A stretch of 41,041 nt of DNA from Gracilariopsis chorda (taxonomy: Eukaryota; Rhodophyta; Florideophyceae; Gracilariales; Gracilariaceae): assembly GCA_003194525.1 (NCBI GenBank), contig NBIV01000679.1:1-41041 (forward strand). Reading direction: 5' to 3'. The notes beneath the pieces were generated by a model that was not told where the DNA came from, did not search any database, and worked only from the letters and a program-made list of their open reading frames with translations. Position numbers and translations under genes: made by a program. Positions within the stretch are counted from its first letter, which is position 1. Every line of letters begins with the position of its first letter. Positions 1-9,682 of this stretch are shown here, piece after piece.

Positions 1-2101
1 AAGTATCCTAGTATGTTTCGTAGTTCAGGGAAACGCAGACGTTCTTCCTGATAAACCACAGCACATCGAACCATGTGACGACAAGCAAAACCAACGGACC
101 AGGGCTGCCCACAGGAACAGACACCAATAAACTCTGCCTTAACGTCATCCCCCGACCCCGTATACCTTTTTGAGAATTGCACAACAGTCTCCTGTGATGA
201 GCGCTCTTCATCCACCGACGCATTCCGGTTCTGACTCAGATGGCTTCCCCATTTCAACTTAAAGCGAGCTACAGGTCCCATTGCTGGGGTTGAAACTACT
301 TTCCAGGTTCTGATTGCTTCTGCCACGCTTCCTGTGAATAATCCACAACCTCTGTGCTGGAAAGAATGTAGTTCTTCGAGGCTTAAAGCTCAAATCTACG
401 AAGTGCGCCAAGGCGTAGTTCGTGTACTCAGCCACCAGGCTGTCTACAACTTCTACAGGTAGAAAGTGCTCAAGCTCTCTTGTCTTCCGATATCTCCCAC
501 TTTGAGAAGATAAGGTTCTTACAAGCTCCAAGTTCCGGTATCAGCCCGTTCTTGGGATATACGCCGAACCTCCAAAGGAACCTTGCACAAGGGAATCTTC
601 TTCGATATAATGATCTTCTTGTATGCAGAGTTAGAAGATTCGGTGTAGCCAGTTCCTTGGAACATGTAACGGGTAGGTATAGCCGCGTTTCGGAAGCAAG
701 ACACCAGCATATGCGGCTTTATAGTGGTACAAGTACTTATACCACACAGGGAGACGATCGTCAAAAAGCATCAAAGTACTTGCATTCTAGCATTCTTCTC
801 CTTTCGAAAAACGTTTCCGACGTATATGACTTTCTGAGGTTGAACAGGTCTTCTTCATATCGTGCATCCACTCCATCTTACCAATCTTCTACACCAATTG
901 GCCACATTCTTCTTCTGATTCTCGTTCAGATGCCATTCGTCGAGGCTTATATAGGACGAATTGAACACCTTCTCAGCTGCATTTATACACGCAGTGTTCT
1001 GGTCCATCACTACCATCGCCGGTGAGACGGCGACTATAGACTTGAAGTAGGACAGAATTCGTACGAAGTCCTCTTCTGTTTCGGAGCACATATACCCCAT
1101 GAAAAATGTCAACACATGACCATCATTGGCTCTTCCATTAATGGTGACCAGAGGGAAACCGTATCTATTGGCTATGGCTTTACAATCAATAGATACCCCC
1201 GGAACAATGCCGAACTTCTGGTAGTCTTCCATCCACTCTCGAAACGACCAACAAGCGTACTTCATCCTACCCGAATCATCCGCAGCGAAGAATCCCTTAT
1301 TCCCTGCATCCTCCTGGCTCAACGAAAAGAGCAGATCACACAACCTTACACATTCCAAATCGCGGGATTGCTTGTGGAGGAAGCATACCTCAACTTCTTC
1401 CTCGCCGATACCGGATTTATCTTCTGATTGTACTTGTCTTCCAGGTATCGTATGGTATCTCTAAAGCTCATATGCAAATCGTTCGTCATATGTATCGCTT
1501 CAGAACGCATTTGCGGCTTGAGATGTCTAATACCAAAAGCTCCCAGAGGACCATGTCCATGTTTACAACCATTTAAATTAGCCACGTAGATCATTCCACC
1601 ATCTTCCTCCTGCCCAGAATCCTCCGTCTTAATCGTTATCGAGAAGAGGCATCGCGTCATCTTGTTATTGTATTGATCGCACTTCAAGATTCCCTTCTTC
1701 AGCACCCTTCTATTCCCACGTTCAGCACCACGACTCTTGGGAGACTTTGCCTTATCCGGAGATCGCTTTCGTTCTCCAAAGTATATAGAAGTCCTTACGA
1801 ATAAGCTGTACCCGAAGCAGTCCGCGATAAATTGAACTTCCTTCAGAACCGTGACACCAGGAGCATTGAGAGGAAGGGTTTCCAGATAGGCTAAGACTGC
1901 TGCTTTAAAACACTCCTCAATTCTCTCATTCGGTATCGTGTTCTGTACGGATTCCGTGCCCAGTTCTTCATCACCATCTTCTGTCCAGTACTTTTCGTCT
2001 TTCTCTCCAAGGACATCTTTCTCCTTTGGTTCTGATTCTTCTTCATTCAGGATGCCACCATCAGAGTCTTCGAAGAAGCATGAAGGAACCTTCTTCGTCA
2101 T
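1..2101 (-). pseudogene. Mutator-like (MULE) transposase, frameshifted, C-terminus cut by window edge
   Basis: This is the DNA-cutting transposase of a Mutator-like element, read right to left. The first frame (ATG at 2099-2101, to 1346) has an acidic start and then a FAR1/WRKY-GCM1-like Cys/His domain ending in NGCKHGHG (CxHxH). Near 1375 the frame shifts into 855-1358, the DDE core: SIDCKAIANRYGFPL supplies an Asp, VVMDQNTAC the second Asp, and ISLDEWHLNENQKKNV the typical WH motif. Further shifts follow near 860, near 780 and near 690, where GTGYTESSNSAYKKI resembles the family's T-x3-S-x-N segment. More shifts lie near 320. At 72-122 another frame reads CSCG...ACRHM, a SWIM zinc finger (CxC...CxH), the usual C-terminal domain of these transposases. 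The family assignment rests on the order Cys/His domain, DDE, SWIM. I count at least five frame changes, so I call it a pseudogene; short introns could account for some of them. The end of the gene and the distal terminal repeat lie beyond position 1. Confidence 0.82.
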
Positions 2102-2116
2102 CTAAGAATCGATCAA

Positions 2117-5017
2117 TCAGCAGCGCCTCCTCTCTTCAACGGATTGCTCATCTGAAACCTGCTGCGCATATGCAACGTTTGCGTTGAGAGTTTCACTCTC
2201 CTCACTCATTTTTGAGCCTAATTCGGCGCCCACAGCGCTGTGGCGTGCACGCTCGCATTTCGCGTCCACTGTTTGTGTTGAGGAGTTCGGAGAAGCAGCA
2301 GGGGGGTCAGCTTCAAAAGAGCTAATGCCAAAATCGCCTCTTACGCCACTCTCGACGTTAAACGCATTATCCAGAAGTCCATCCGAGCATTTTACATCGT
2401 TTACGCCACCTTTCCCGATGCCTTCCCTTGAGATAGGTCCTTGCTGCGGCCTCTTCGGTAGATTGGAAAACGGCCTACCTCCTTCCTGTGAAACCGAGGA
2501 GTGTTGCTTCCAAAGCTCGGGTTTGGGTTCGTGAACTGCTCTTTGCGAAGCACGGCCATCAAAAACACCTCCCCTCTCAGGGCATTTCGTGCTATGCAAC
2601 ACGCAATAGAAGGGATAAAAGTCCTCAGCCCCACTGGAGTCGCCATACGCCATATCGTCTTCGCTTCCTGTTTCTGCATTGCTTTGAGATAAAGGACCAT
2701 GTGAATGCTCTAGGAGGTAGCATGATGAGCTGTTGTAGAACTCGGCTCCCTGGAAGGGGGGTATGGTTCGAAATATGCATGACAGACGTACATATTCTCC
2801 ATTTTTCCGTATGTGCTCTTCCCATTCTTGTAGACGGGAGGCTAAAGAGGAGCGAATGCCCTCAAACCTCCTTCTTACAACATCATCGGGGCATGGAAGT
2901 TGTTGGGGTGTGTGCGTGTGTATCAGGTCCTGTTCAATTACCCAACATCTCTCCATGGGATAGAACTTTGCTCGAATGTTGGAGCGGCACTGCGACTTGT
3001 GCCGCAGACACCGCAATTTACCGGTGAGCAGCGCAGACGACCTCGACTTCCTCGTCTGCAACACTGAGAAGTATTGTACACCATAAAGGTAGCCAAAGTT
3101 CTTAGCGATGTAGGCAACCAGTGCAGGGAGGTCAAAGACCTCCTTTAAACCTTTCAGAGCTGAGACAAGCCTCTCGTTTGACATCGCAAGTTCTGTCTTA
3201 CATTCACCACCGTCCTCAAGTTTCACATCAACCCATAAACGCCTTCCATTGTTTTCAAATGTCTCTTGGACGTCTGCCTGATCCTCAGTGCATGACCCGG
3301 TCTTGGTAGTGCGTCCTTCACACATAGTCATTGATGGTAGCTCCATGTGCGGCTTCTCCTGTATCTGAGCGTCAGAACAGGCTGCCAGCTCTTCATTGAG
3401 CTCTTGAGCTTGACCACCATTCTCAGAAGCCTGCTTCTTCTCTTCAATATGTTTTTCAGTTTCTGCGTTCAGCTCGGAAGGCGCCGCGGTATCCTTCGCT
3501 CCTTCTTCAGCTTCAACTTCTACCTGTGCCTGTGTCCGACTGATCGTCTTTGCTGGTGAATGTCCGTCAATTTCCATGTCTACTTCACTACCTTCTCCAG
3601 TCTGAATCATTTCCTGCTCCTCTTCTACACCTGATGCTCCAATTACTTCAGAACTTCTTCCAGTTTTCTCACCTAGCGCTTTGTGCACCATCTCGGAGCG
3701 CTGTGATACACATATCTCAATCAATGTGTTCACAATGTCCGCTACAACCGGAGCAGAATCAGAAAACTGCACTCGTCGCTTCATGCGAATCTTCAGGGGT
3801 AGACACATCCCACTGCTCTGAACAGAACTTTGGTTCAGCTCATGAACACGCTTTGTTCGCTGGCTTTTCCGTATAGCACGCGCCTCAGAGTCGCGCGTAC
3901 CCAACGGCATTGGCTGAAGATCCACGACCTTTCCTTCTCCTGCTTTTCGTTCTCCCAGAACTGTATTCACATCCGTTCCCTCTTCCTTTCCAGCTTCTTC
4001 CTTTCCAGTCTGCATCCCAATGCTCCGCTCCACGCTTCGTTTCGTACGCTGCCGTTTTTTACCTTCCTTCCTCATGCGAAGGAGTTCTAAACGATGCTCT
4101 GACCGGAGCCGTACGACCATTGTTTCAGTAACAATGTCGGTTTGAAAGAACTCCTTCGCCATGAGTATGTGTAGAATCCGGATTCTAATGGACATCCATC
4201 GAATCCTCTCAGTCAATGCTCGGCTGTACCCAGAGGCGTAGGTTCGCTTCGGGATACAGCCGTGGTCCGCACTGAACATGGTGAAAAGGGAAACAACATA
4301 GCAACCACAGCTGTGCGAGTCCTTTTGTCGCTTAAACCCTTTTACCTGTAGCATGTAGTTCCGCTCCGATATCACCGCACGTAGCGCTTCATCTCCTGTG
4401 AGGCAAAAGGGAAACAAGAAAGAGAACAGTTTCATAATCCTTCGATCGACAGACATTCCAAGACTGTCTCCAAACCAAACCGTCCATCGTTGCGTTCCTC
4501 GCGCCGCATTGACAATTTTCTTCCCTACCAAAACACCCCAATGGCTGTTAGACATGTTCAATGGGACTAGAACGGTGTTTATCTCTGTATCACCATTACC
4601 TTTAAAGGTAAACCACTTCTTGAACACTTCCAAATCCTCTTCCGGTATGTTTCCCTTCTTTCCCTTGAATGACTTCGATAGCCTTGTCAGCATCACTCCA
4701 ATAGAACATGAGGCAAAAGCCACACCAACAGAAGGTACCATGTTCAAAACAGCTGTTGAGATCAAATCGCTACACATTTCCGAGTCAGGTTTTGAACTGT
4801 GTACCAAAGAAACCGGTGATGTTTCTTTGCCTTCTGCGATCAAGATTCTGGCTACATGGTCCTTCACAACCGCAAAAAGGACTTCGGAACTCGCAGAGCC
4901 ATCACTGATGCGCATTTGCGTACGCTTTTCAAGATTCTCCCAGAACGACGTAAAGGTTTCATAAAGTTCATGTTCTGGGAGAATATCTACGTAGTCAGAC
5001 GCTTTGTTTTGCTCCAT
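2117..5017 (-). CDS. MULE-borne Ulp1/C48 cysteine protease protein with Cys/His domain
   Basis: This is an intact 966-codon ORF with an ATG at 5015-5017. Residues about 140-250 form a Ulp1 (SUMO-protease-like, peptidase C48) domain. The catalytic residues are visible as H159 in NMSNSHWGVLVG, D184 in WTVWFGDSLG, Q231 and C237 in QKDSHSCGCYVV, with the family's Q-x5-C spacing. Residues about 300-560 are charged, low-complexity Lys/Glu-rich sequence. At about 600-710 a second domain ends in a Cys cluster followed by LIHTHTP, resembling the Cys/His DNA-binding domain at the start of the neighbouring transposase. Ulp1 genes are often carried by Mutator-like elements (the KI-MULE type in plants); their role in transposition is not settled. 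The TGA is 15 nt upstream of the transposase ATG, in the same frame and with a TAG in between, which suggests one dicistronic unit or two ORFs split from one. The intact frame shows that base quality in this flank is adequate. Confidence 0.85.
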   Translation of the reverse strand: MEQNKASDYVDILPEHELYETFTSFWENLEKRTQMRISDGSASSEVLFAVVKDHVARILIAEGKETSPVSLVHSSKPDSEMCSDLISTAVLNMVPSVGVAFASCSIGVMLTRLSKSFKGKKGNIPEEDLEVFKKWFTFKGNGDTEINTVLVPLNMSNSHWGVLVGKKIVNAARGTQRWTVWFGDSLGMSVDRRIMKLFSFLFPFCLTGDEALRAVISERNYMLQVKGFKRQKDSHSCGCYVVSLFTMFSADHGCIPKRTYASGYSRALTERIRWMSIRIRILHILMAKEFFQTDIVTETMVVRLRSEHRLELLRMRKEGKKRQRTKRSVERSIGMQTGKEEAGKEEGTDVNTVLGERKAGEGKVVDLQPMPLGTRDSEARAIRKSQRTKRVHELNQSSVQSSGMCLPLKIRMKRRVQFSDSAPVVADIVNTLIEICVSQRSEMVHKALGEKTGRSSEVIGASGVEEEQEMIQTGEGSEVDMEIDGHSPAKTISRTQAQVEVEAEEGAKDTAAPSELNAETEKHIEEKKQASENGGQAQELNEELAACSDAQIQEKPHMELPSMTMCEGRTTKTGSCTEDQADVQETFENNGRRLWVDVKLEDGGECKTELAMSNERLVSALKGLKEVFDLPALVAYIAKNFGYLYGVQYFSVLQTRKSRSSALLTGKLRCLRHKSQCRSNIRAKFYPMERCWVIEQDLIHTHTPQQLPCPDDVVRRRFEGIRSSLASRLQEWEEHIRKNGEYVRLSCIFRTIPPFQGAEFYNSSSCYLLEHSHGPLSQSNAETGSEDDMAYGDSSGAEDFYPFYCVLHSTKCPERGGVFDGRASQRAVHEPKPELWKQHSSVSQEGGRPFSNLPKRPQQGPISREGIGKGGVNDVKCSDGLLDNAFNVESGVRGDFGISSFEADPPAASPNSSTQTVDAKCERARHSAVGAELGSKMSEESETLNANVAYAQQVSDEQSVEERRRC

Positions 5018-6093
5018 TGCTCAAAGCAATAGAACAGTACACGAGAGCGGTCCGGGAAGGAGATTGGGACGTAGAGAGAGTCAGCAGTCTTTGAAAGGGT
5101 CGTCGAAGATGTGAAGGAGGACGTAGTACCTGACGTATCTGTCATTCCCACACATTTTGACGACGCTGCGCGGTAACCTCGACTGCATCTACATCTCATT
5201 TACGTTGTGCTGACTTGGCGGCCGGAGAGAGCAGGGATAGAGGGAATGCTCTGACTCTGCGGATCTACTGGTTGAAATCCAAAATAGGGGCGTATTATTG
5301 GCTACAGTAAGATCTGAAGTGGCACGGGCACTTGTGCAGCTCGCCGTGGCACGTGCCCGCTGACTCTCTCTTTTTATTGGTGCAAATGCGCGCTGACTCG
5401 CCTACACTATCTACGTCGTGTAGTTTAGCCCTTTCCCCGAGACAGGGGTGTAGAATTCTACACATCTACCCGTGAATTGCTAGCTCCTTCTCATGACGCC
5501 GCCGGCGGCGTTTCTCAACTACGTGTAGGGACCGATTTGTCGAGGCGACCACACCATGATGCTCTAGTCGCCTGGAAAGTTTCGAAACGAAACGACCACT
5601 GAAGTGCTCTCGTTGCTCTCATGGAAACATCGATATCAATGGTACCTTACATTTTTCACGATACTCATGCGATTTGTTGAAACGTTTCCGCCGTTATGCA
5701 CCAAAGGGATAGATTTCTTCTCGAATGGGGCAGCAGAGATAAAGGTGTCACCCAGTGCAGAAGCTAGACGGCTATGTAAACATGATTATGATGATGATGG
5801 ACTGCTCCTATCGTCGTCACAGTTTTAGGTTTCTGCTTTGTTTGGGGTCTCGGATGACTGCTATCATCTAGATTATCGTATTCTACAGGTGGTCCTGGTA
5901 CTGCAAGCAGGTAGAGAAATGCGCATGCCTCCGCGATCGCTTTCCATCTGAGCCGCTCACCGAAGCGCTATTTTCATTAAATCCCTCCCGTGATTAAATC
6001 CTACGCCTGTGTCGGGTGTACTCCATCTTCTGCGTGCGCAAGTCCATGCTGACGGCAATCGAGGCACGGCACAGACCACTGCCGCATTGAGCC
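5018..6093. other. Intergenic region upstream of the MULE ORFs; no recognised gene
   Basis: I recognise no gene here. The part next to 5017 should hold the promoter and the right terminal inverted repeat of the MULE, but the partner repeat is outside the window, so the end cannot be placed. Around 5318-5362 two related GTGGCACG-type motifs occur, the second containing the palindrome GGCACGTGCC. Perfect palindromes follow at 5448-5463 and 5497-5510. A 74-codon plus-strand frame at 5604-5828 is open but starts without a clear ATG context and resembles nothing I know. Confidence 0.5.
5448..5463. repeat. Perfect 16-bp palindrome
   Basis: GTGTAGAATTCTACAC reads the same on both strands. It lies about 430 bp upstream of the Ulp1 ORF start, close to other self-complementary motifs (GGCACGTGCC at 5348-5357; CGCCGCCGGCGGCG at 5497-5510). 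It could be a protein-binding site or part of a transposon end. Confidence 0.6.
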
Positions 6094-6699
6094 GTACAAC
6101 AGGAGGTGGCTCCCAACGGCGGACACGCTCCTATCAACATTGCCAGAAATGTTCCCCGCTCAATCGGGCCTGCTGCCGGCCCACTCTTGTTCGGAACCGC
6201 GCTGGTCATGTCATACAGCTTCTACTTGCATTAGTACTTTTAAATTTAAGCGAAGATGTGTGATTTCATCCGTCCAATAACCTCCACATGTCTCAATCAA
6301 TCTGACCCTGACTTGACCAACCCCACTCTCTATTCATGTTCAATTTTCTTTGGTAGGGATTTATTTGCAACAAGAGAAAAAGAACATTCTTTTTAGCGAT
6401 CATTCCATTTTTACAAGCTAGGGATGAAGCTCGTCTTGTAGCAAAGGTAAGTGTCAATCCCTGATTTATATGCTCCTACCGCCTCATGAAATCAGAGCAA
6501 AGACGCCTAAGGAGCTCGCAATTCGTATCCTGTTCGTCCCTTCCTTGATGTGTTCTTCTATTTGTAGACAGAACAATACAGCACGTGGGAAGCAAACGTA
6601 ATGGCGGATATCCCTAGCTGGAAGGTAGGGAAAAAGGTGCAAAAGTTGAGGAGTTTCATACCTCCAGTTGGAGGAGAAGATCCGTTTTCTTACGATTAA
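6094..6699 (+). pseudogene. NDUFA13/GRIM-19-like mitochondrial complex I subunit, probably broken
   Basis: NDUFA13 (GRIM-19) is a small membrane-anchored accessory subunit of mitochondrial NADH:ubiquinone oxidoreductase. The frame from 6097 reads QQEVAPNGGHAPINIARN and then a hydrophobic segment ending SYSFYLH, which matches the family start (PPxGGxxPxxYxRxxP, then one transmembrane helix). A gap follows with a pyrimidine-rich acceptor ending near 6355. Exon 2 ends AIIPFLQARDEARLVAK at 6446, next to a GTAAGT donor. Exon 3 (6568-6699) reads STWEANVMADIPSWKVG and ends IPPVGGEDPFSYD, matching the conserved WEAxxMxDxPxWKVG core. Problems are that there is no ATG between the in-frame TGA at 6088 and the first conserved residues, a TAG closes exon 1 with no good donor, and the conserved part of exon 2 needs a one-base change in the T5 run near 6395. 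It could be a decayed duplicate, or a real gene whose first introns I cannot place. The family identity is firmer than its integrity. Confidence 0.75.
6447..6567 (+). other. Spliceosomal intron (121 nt, phase 0) in the NDUFA13-like gene
   Basis: The donor is AAG|GTAAGT at 6444-6452. The acceptor follows a pyrimidine tract, TTCTTCTATTTGTAG, ending at 6567. Removing it joins ARLVAK to TEQYSTWEANVM in one frame, and the conserved family sequence runs across the junction. This is direct evidence of a eukaryotic gene. Confidence 0.8.
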
Positions 6700-6987
6700 C
6701 GCTTGTACGAGAACAATAACCTTTAGCAGCAGGGTAAAAGAGCTTTCTCATGTTTCAAGACAAAAGAGTGTCAATAGAATACATTCTATCAACCTTAATT
6801 CTATCACTGAACCAGAACACATGCAGAAGAAACAAGATACAGATAGAGTACGAAAGTAGGCACTGTCTACGTCGCGTTTCAAACAGCGAAAGTCTTGAAA
6901 AGCGTGTTCAGAAGTACCGGCGGCTGCACTTCTGCTCCCTGGCCCCACTAGACTGACGTGCCCTTCACAGAATCCAGCGTTATCGAG

Positions 6988-8141
6988 ATGTGCTCCCAGA
7001 GAATCCCCAGCCTACCTCACTCGTGTGCTTTTCTCACATTCCTGGGCTTTGCAAACTCACAGTTCAAGCGAGCCACAAAAGTTCAAGCGTTGTAGCAGTA
7101 CCCGCGTCACCTCTCTGTCCGAAGTCGAGATGCACTGGTTGTGTGTTCGCAGCATACAACAGTGCTCATAGTCCCCACAGGTGTTGGGGGTGCCATCGGC
7201 GGGTACGCTAGCGATTCACTTCCGGCTGCAAGACTTCCCCTACGCGTCACTGACACGCTCATTATTCACTCGGATGTTCTGAAAGGCGCACTAATGTATT
7301 GGCCAATCTCCAATGCGTTATACGTGGAAGGATACGCTCTTGATCGATTTGCTTGTATTGAAATGGGTCCCAGCCCCAGTTTCATCTACATCAAATCGTC
7401 TCAGAATAGTACTTGATTCAGGCAGGCCCGAAGAGACCATCCTTCGCCATAGATACACCACAGATGCTGCTCGTGCTACATTACGCTTGGATATCACGCA
7501 CCGCACGACAACGTATTTTGACAATTATTTGTCAAAATAGCGTCATCGAAGGGAGGCGCTTCATCATGGGGGCCTACCGCTGACCCAGCGGCTTTGTTGC
7601 TTTCAGTCCAGCACCTTGAAAAGCATAGCTGTCAGGCTAAGCAGTTGTTTCCCAATTTTCTGAGGAAGATCATGTACAACTCGCAAACTACCGATCTGGA
7701 AACGCAGTTGATGCGAATTCTGGTGCAGAAGCAGTGATCAGCCATCTTGTCACTCGAGAGTTCCGCCTAACATGTGCGCATTCTCCACCACTTCAACCGC
7801 TGCCAGCAGATGACAGCGTTTCACCAAAGTCAACAGCGGAAGAGCTTGACTATACAGTTTTGTCCAGCGTGCTTGTTGAGCTTTCTCGAGCACCTCATCT
7901 GGTTACCAACAATCGGACGGACGTAGATTCTTCAGTTACTACGGCTGCGAATGTTGACGTCCTCTTCATAACGACAAATGCCTTTGGTAGCCCTGCAGTG
8001 GTGAGGCTAGCCAGTAGAGCCGACGTAATGGTGATTGCAGTGGACGAAAATATCACAACGCTCGTCATCAGAGCATCAAGTGTAGGAATTGATGAATCAA
8101 GGGTAGTTTCGCTAGAAGTTGCGCTGACGCTGCTGGCCTAG
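6988..8141 (+). pseudogene. DUF3326 family protein (plastid/cyanobacterial lineage), frameshifted
   Basis: DUF3326 proteins are about 350 residues long, occur in cyanobacteria and photosynthetic eukaryotes, and have no known function. Conserved stretches appear in order: IVPTGVGGAIGGYASDSL and NALYVEGYALDRFA (frame of 7141-7416), VLDSG and TDAARATLRLDI (frame of 7313-7540), ASSWGPTADPAALLL (about 7553-7610), GAEAVISHLVTREF and STAEELDYTVL (frame ending 8141), and finally SLEVALTLLA before TAG. An ATG at 6988-6990 starts a leader, MCSQRIPSLPHSCAFLTFLG, in frame with the first domain and plausible as an organelle-targeting peptide. An in-frame TAG at 7093-7095 interrupts it. Frameshifts lie near 7362, 7525 and between 7640 and 7690. 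I infer a pseudogene. Its last 106 bp (8036-8141) are also the first part of the tandem unit, so the array breakpoint lies inside this gene. Confidence 0.82.
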
Positions 8142-9682
8142 TCGCACCACACAGGGCCCGTATAGCTATCTCCTCGCTTCAAACATCTGTAGCTCTTTTA
8201 AAGATTCATCCGATAACAGCGCCTTCCACGGATAATGCCTTGCTTCGCACTTTTGACAAAATACAACGTAGAACAAACTCAGTCCCTCTGTAGCAACCCG
8301 CGGATAAGATAAATTCGACTTGTTGCATCGCGTATGAAAAAAGACATAACAGGCTCATCACGAATTTGGTGCGCCCTGATCGCAATCTCCTAGCGACTAA
8401 CCTTGGACCAAGAAGATCAGAATACGCAATTCCACCGAGGAAACCATCGAGGTGCCCGAAGTGCTCTATTCTTGAGCCCGGAGACAGACCCGTTCCAAAG
8501 TTCATGATCACGATTTAAGCCAAAGACTGAAGTCCTTTTCGCGCACGTGGGTCCAACAGCTGTTTTTGACGGGCGCGGATAGCAGCAAAAGAAACGGTGC
8601 GTTGCACCCGTGTATATTGACAGCTGCAGCTGTTGAACCATTTCGTATGCCAATCGGTCAGGGGGTGGTAGGTGGTGGTGAAGAAATGTTTCAGTCCTGA
8701 GACTCAGCAGAAGTGATGGCAAACTTCGAGATGAATTGGGAACCATTGTCCGTGTGGAGATAAGGCGGCAGTCTATACCAAAAGAGTGGTCTCCGGGTTC
8801 TACGCACCTACTGTGGCATAAGAGCTTTCGGGAACAACAAGTAAACTAATGAATTTGGAATTCTTTCCTGCTCGGCGGAAGAAGAGCACACGAATAATCG
8901 CAAGACTTTTCATTTGGCCCTAAGCAACGGGGGCATAGTGAAGGATTGGGTGACCTTACTGATCAACACTTGGCATGGCTTAGCGGAGAACAAGTGGGTG
9001 GCAGTCAACAGGAAATTAGGGCACAAATCTGACGCGTTTGAGGATGTATCGTTTGCGTGACAAGAAGCGAACAGCAGCCCTCAGGGCTGCCGTTCACTTC
9101 CACCACGAGCCTGCCCGTTCTAGAAATAATAGCAAAGCACAATCCGAATGAACGCAGCGGCATTTCTGAGTACAGGGCTTTCTGCAAAACGCTTGGCATT
9201 GGTGATGAAAAGATTGAAATCTGCGTGCGTCGAGGTGCTATTCTAGTCCAGAAGTGAAAGAACGGGCGTCGTGGAGCCAGACCTTGGCAGCGGAAGATCT
9301 CGAGTTTTTCTGACAAATACAATCTCAGGATGAGAGTGACACTGTCAAACCAGAACTACCACTGGGCCGAGAGTGACTCTTTCTCAGAGAGCTCCACGCT
9401 GCATGGCCTGGATTCATGATGCTGTAAAACTCGAAAAACAGATGATATGATACGAGGGCTAGATCACCAGACGAGGCTTGAATGCACCGGGCGCGCGCTC
9501 GTTCGCACTGCCTTCTTAAAGCACGCTCGTCGCCAGCTTGACGTCCGCCCGAAACTCTCCACATCGCTCCCCATACCCCTCCCCACTCTCACACCCACGC
9601 GCTCTCCGCCAACTCCACCGTCCCATTCCGCCCCGCCGCCTTAAACGTCACCCACATCGCCGACAACACTCTTCCTCTAGAT
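8142..9682 (+). other. Unit spacer between the DUF3326 tail and ORF A (unit 1; same place in every unit)
   Basis: No intact gene is seen. The first 350 bp probably derive from the DUF3326 3' flank. A 6-bp CAGCTG copy-number difference among units lies near 8630. Coding-like relics at 8845-9257 are listed separately. The 100 bp before ORF A are C-rich. Equivalent stretches start at 13758, 19368, 25234, 30848 and 36465. Confidence 0.5.
8845..9257 (+). pseudogene. Possible decayed CDP-glycerol glycerophosphotransferase-like fragment (unit 1)
   Basis: Two adjacent frames contain motifs in the order expected for the CDP-glycerol:polyglycerophosphate transferase family. The frame 8845-9060 has LLINTWHGLAENKW, resembling the family's x-TWHG-x-P-x-K. 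The frame ending 9257 has ISEYRAFCKTLGIGDEKI followed by VRRGAIL, resembling S-E-x-F-x-GI-x-KI-x-G-x-PR-x-D. One frameshift separates them and both ends are missing. Similarity was judged from memory of the motifs only, and chance cannot be excluded. The fragment repeats in every unit (start about 14455, 20065, 25931, 31548 and 37168). Confidence 0.27.

Noticed and set aside
480..1025. A 181-codon plus-strand frame
   Set aside because: It is a shadow of the transposase on the minus strand, where motifs are recognisable.
5994..6209. A minus-strand 71-codon frame
   Set aside because: It is antisense to the conserved NDUFA13-like exon at 6097-6233.
8206..8746. Two overlapping minus-strand frames of about 100 codons
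   Set aside because: They have low similarity to anything known, they overlap each other, and the 6-bp indel near 8630 is the only variation. There is no support for coding.
9005..9322. A 105-codon minus-strand frame repeated in every unit
   Set aside because: No protein family is recognised; it overlaps the plus-strand coding-like relic and is kept only because the units are identical.
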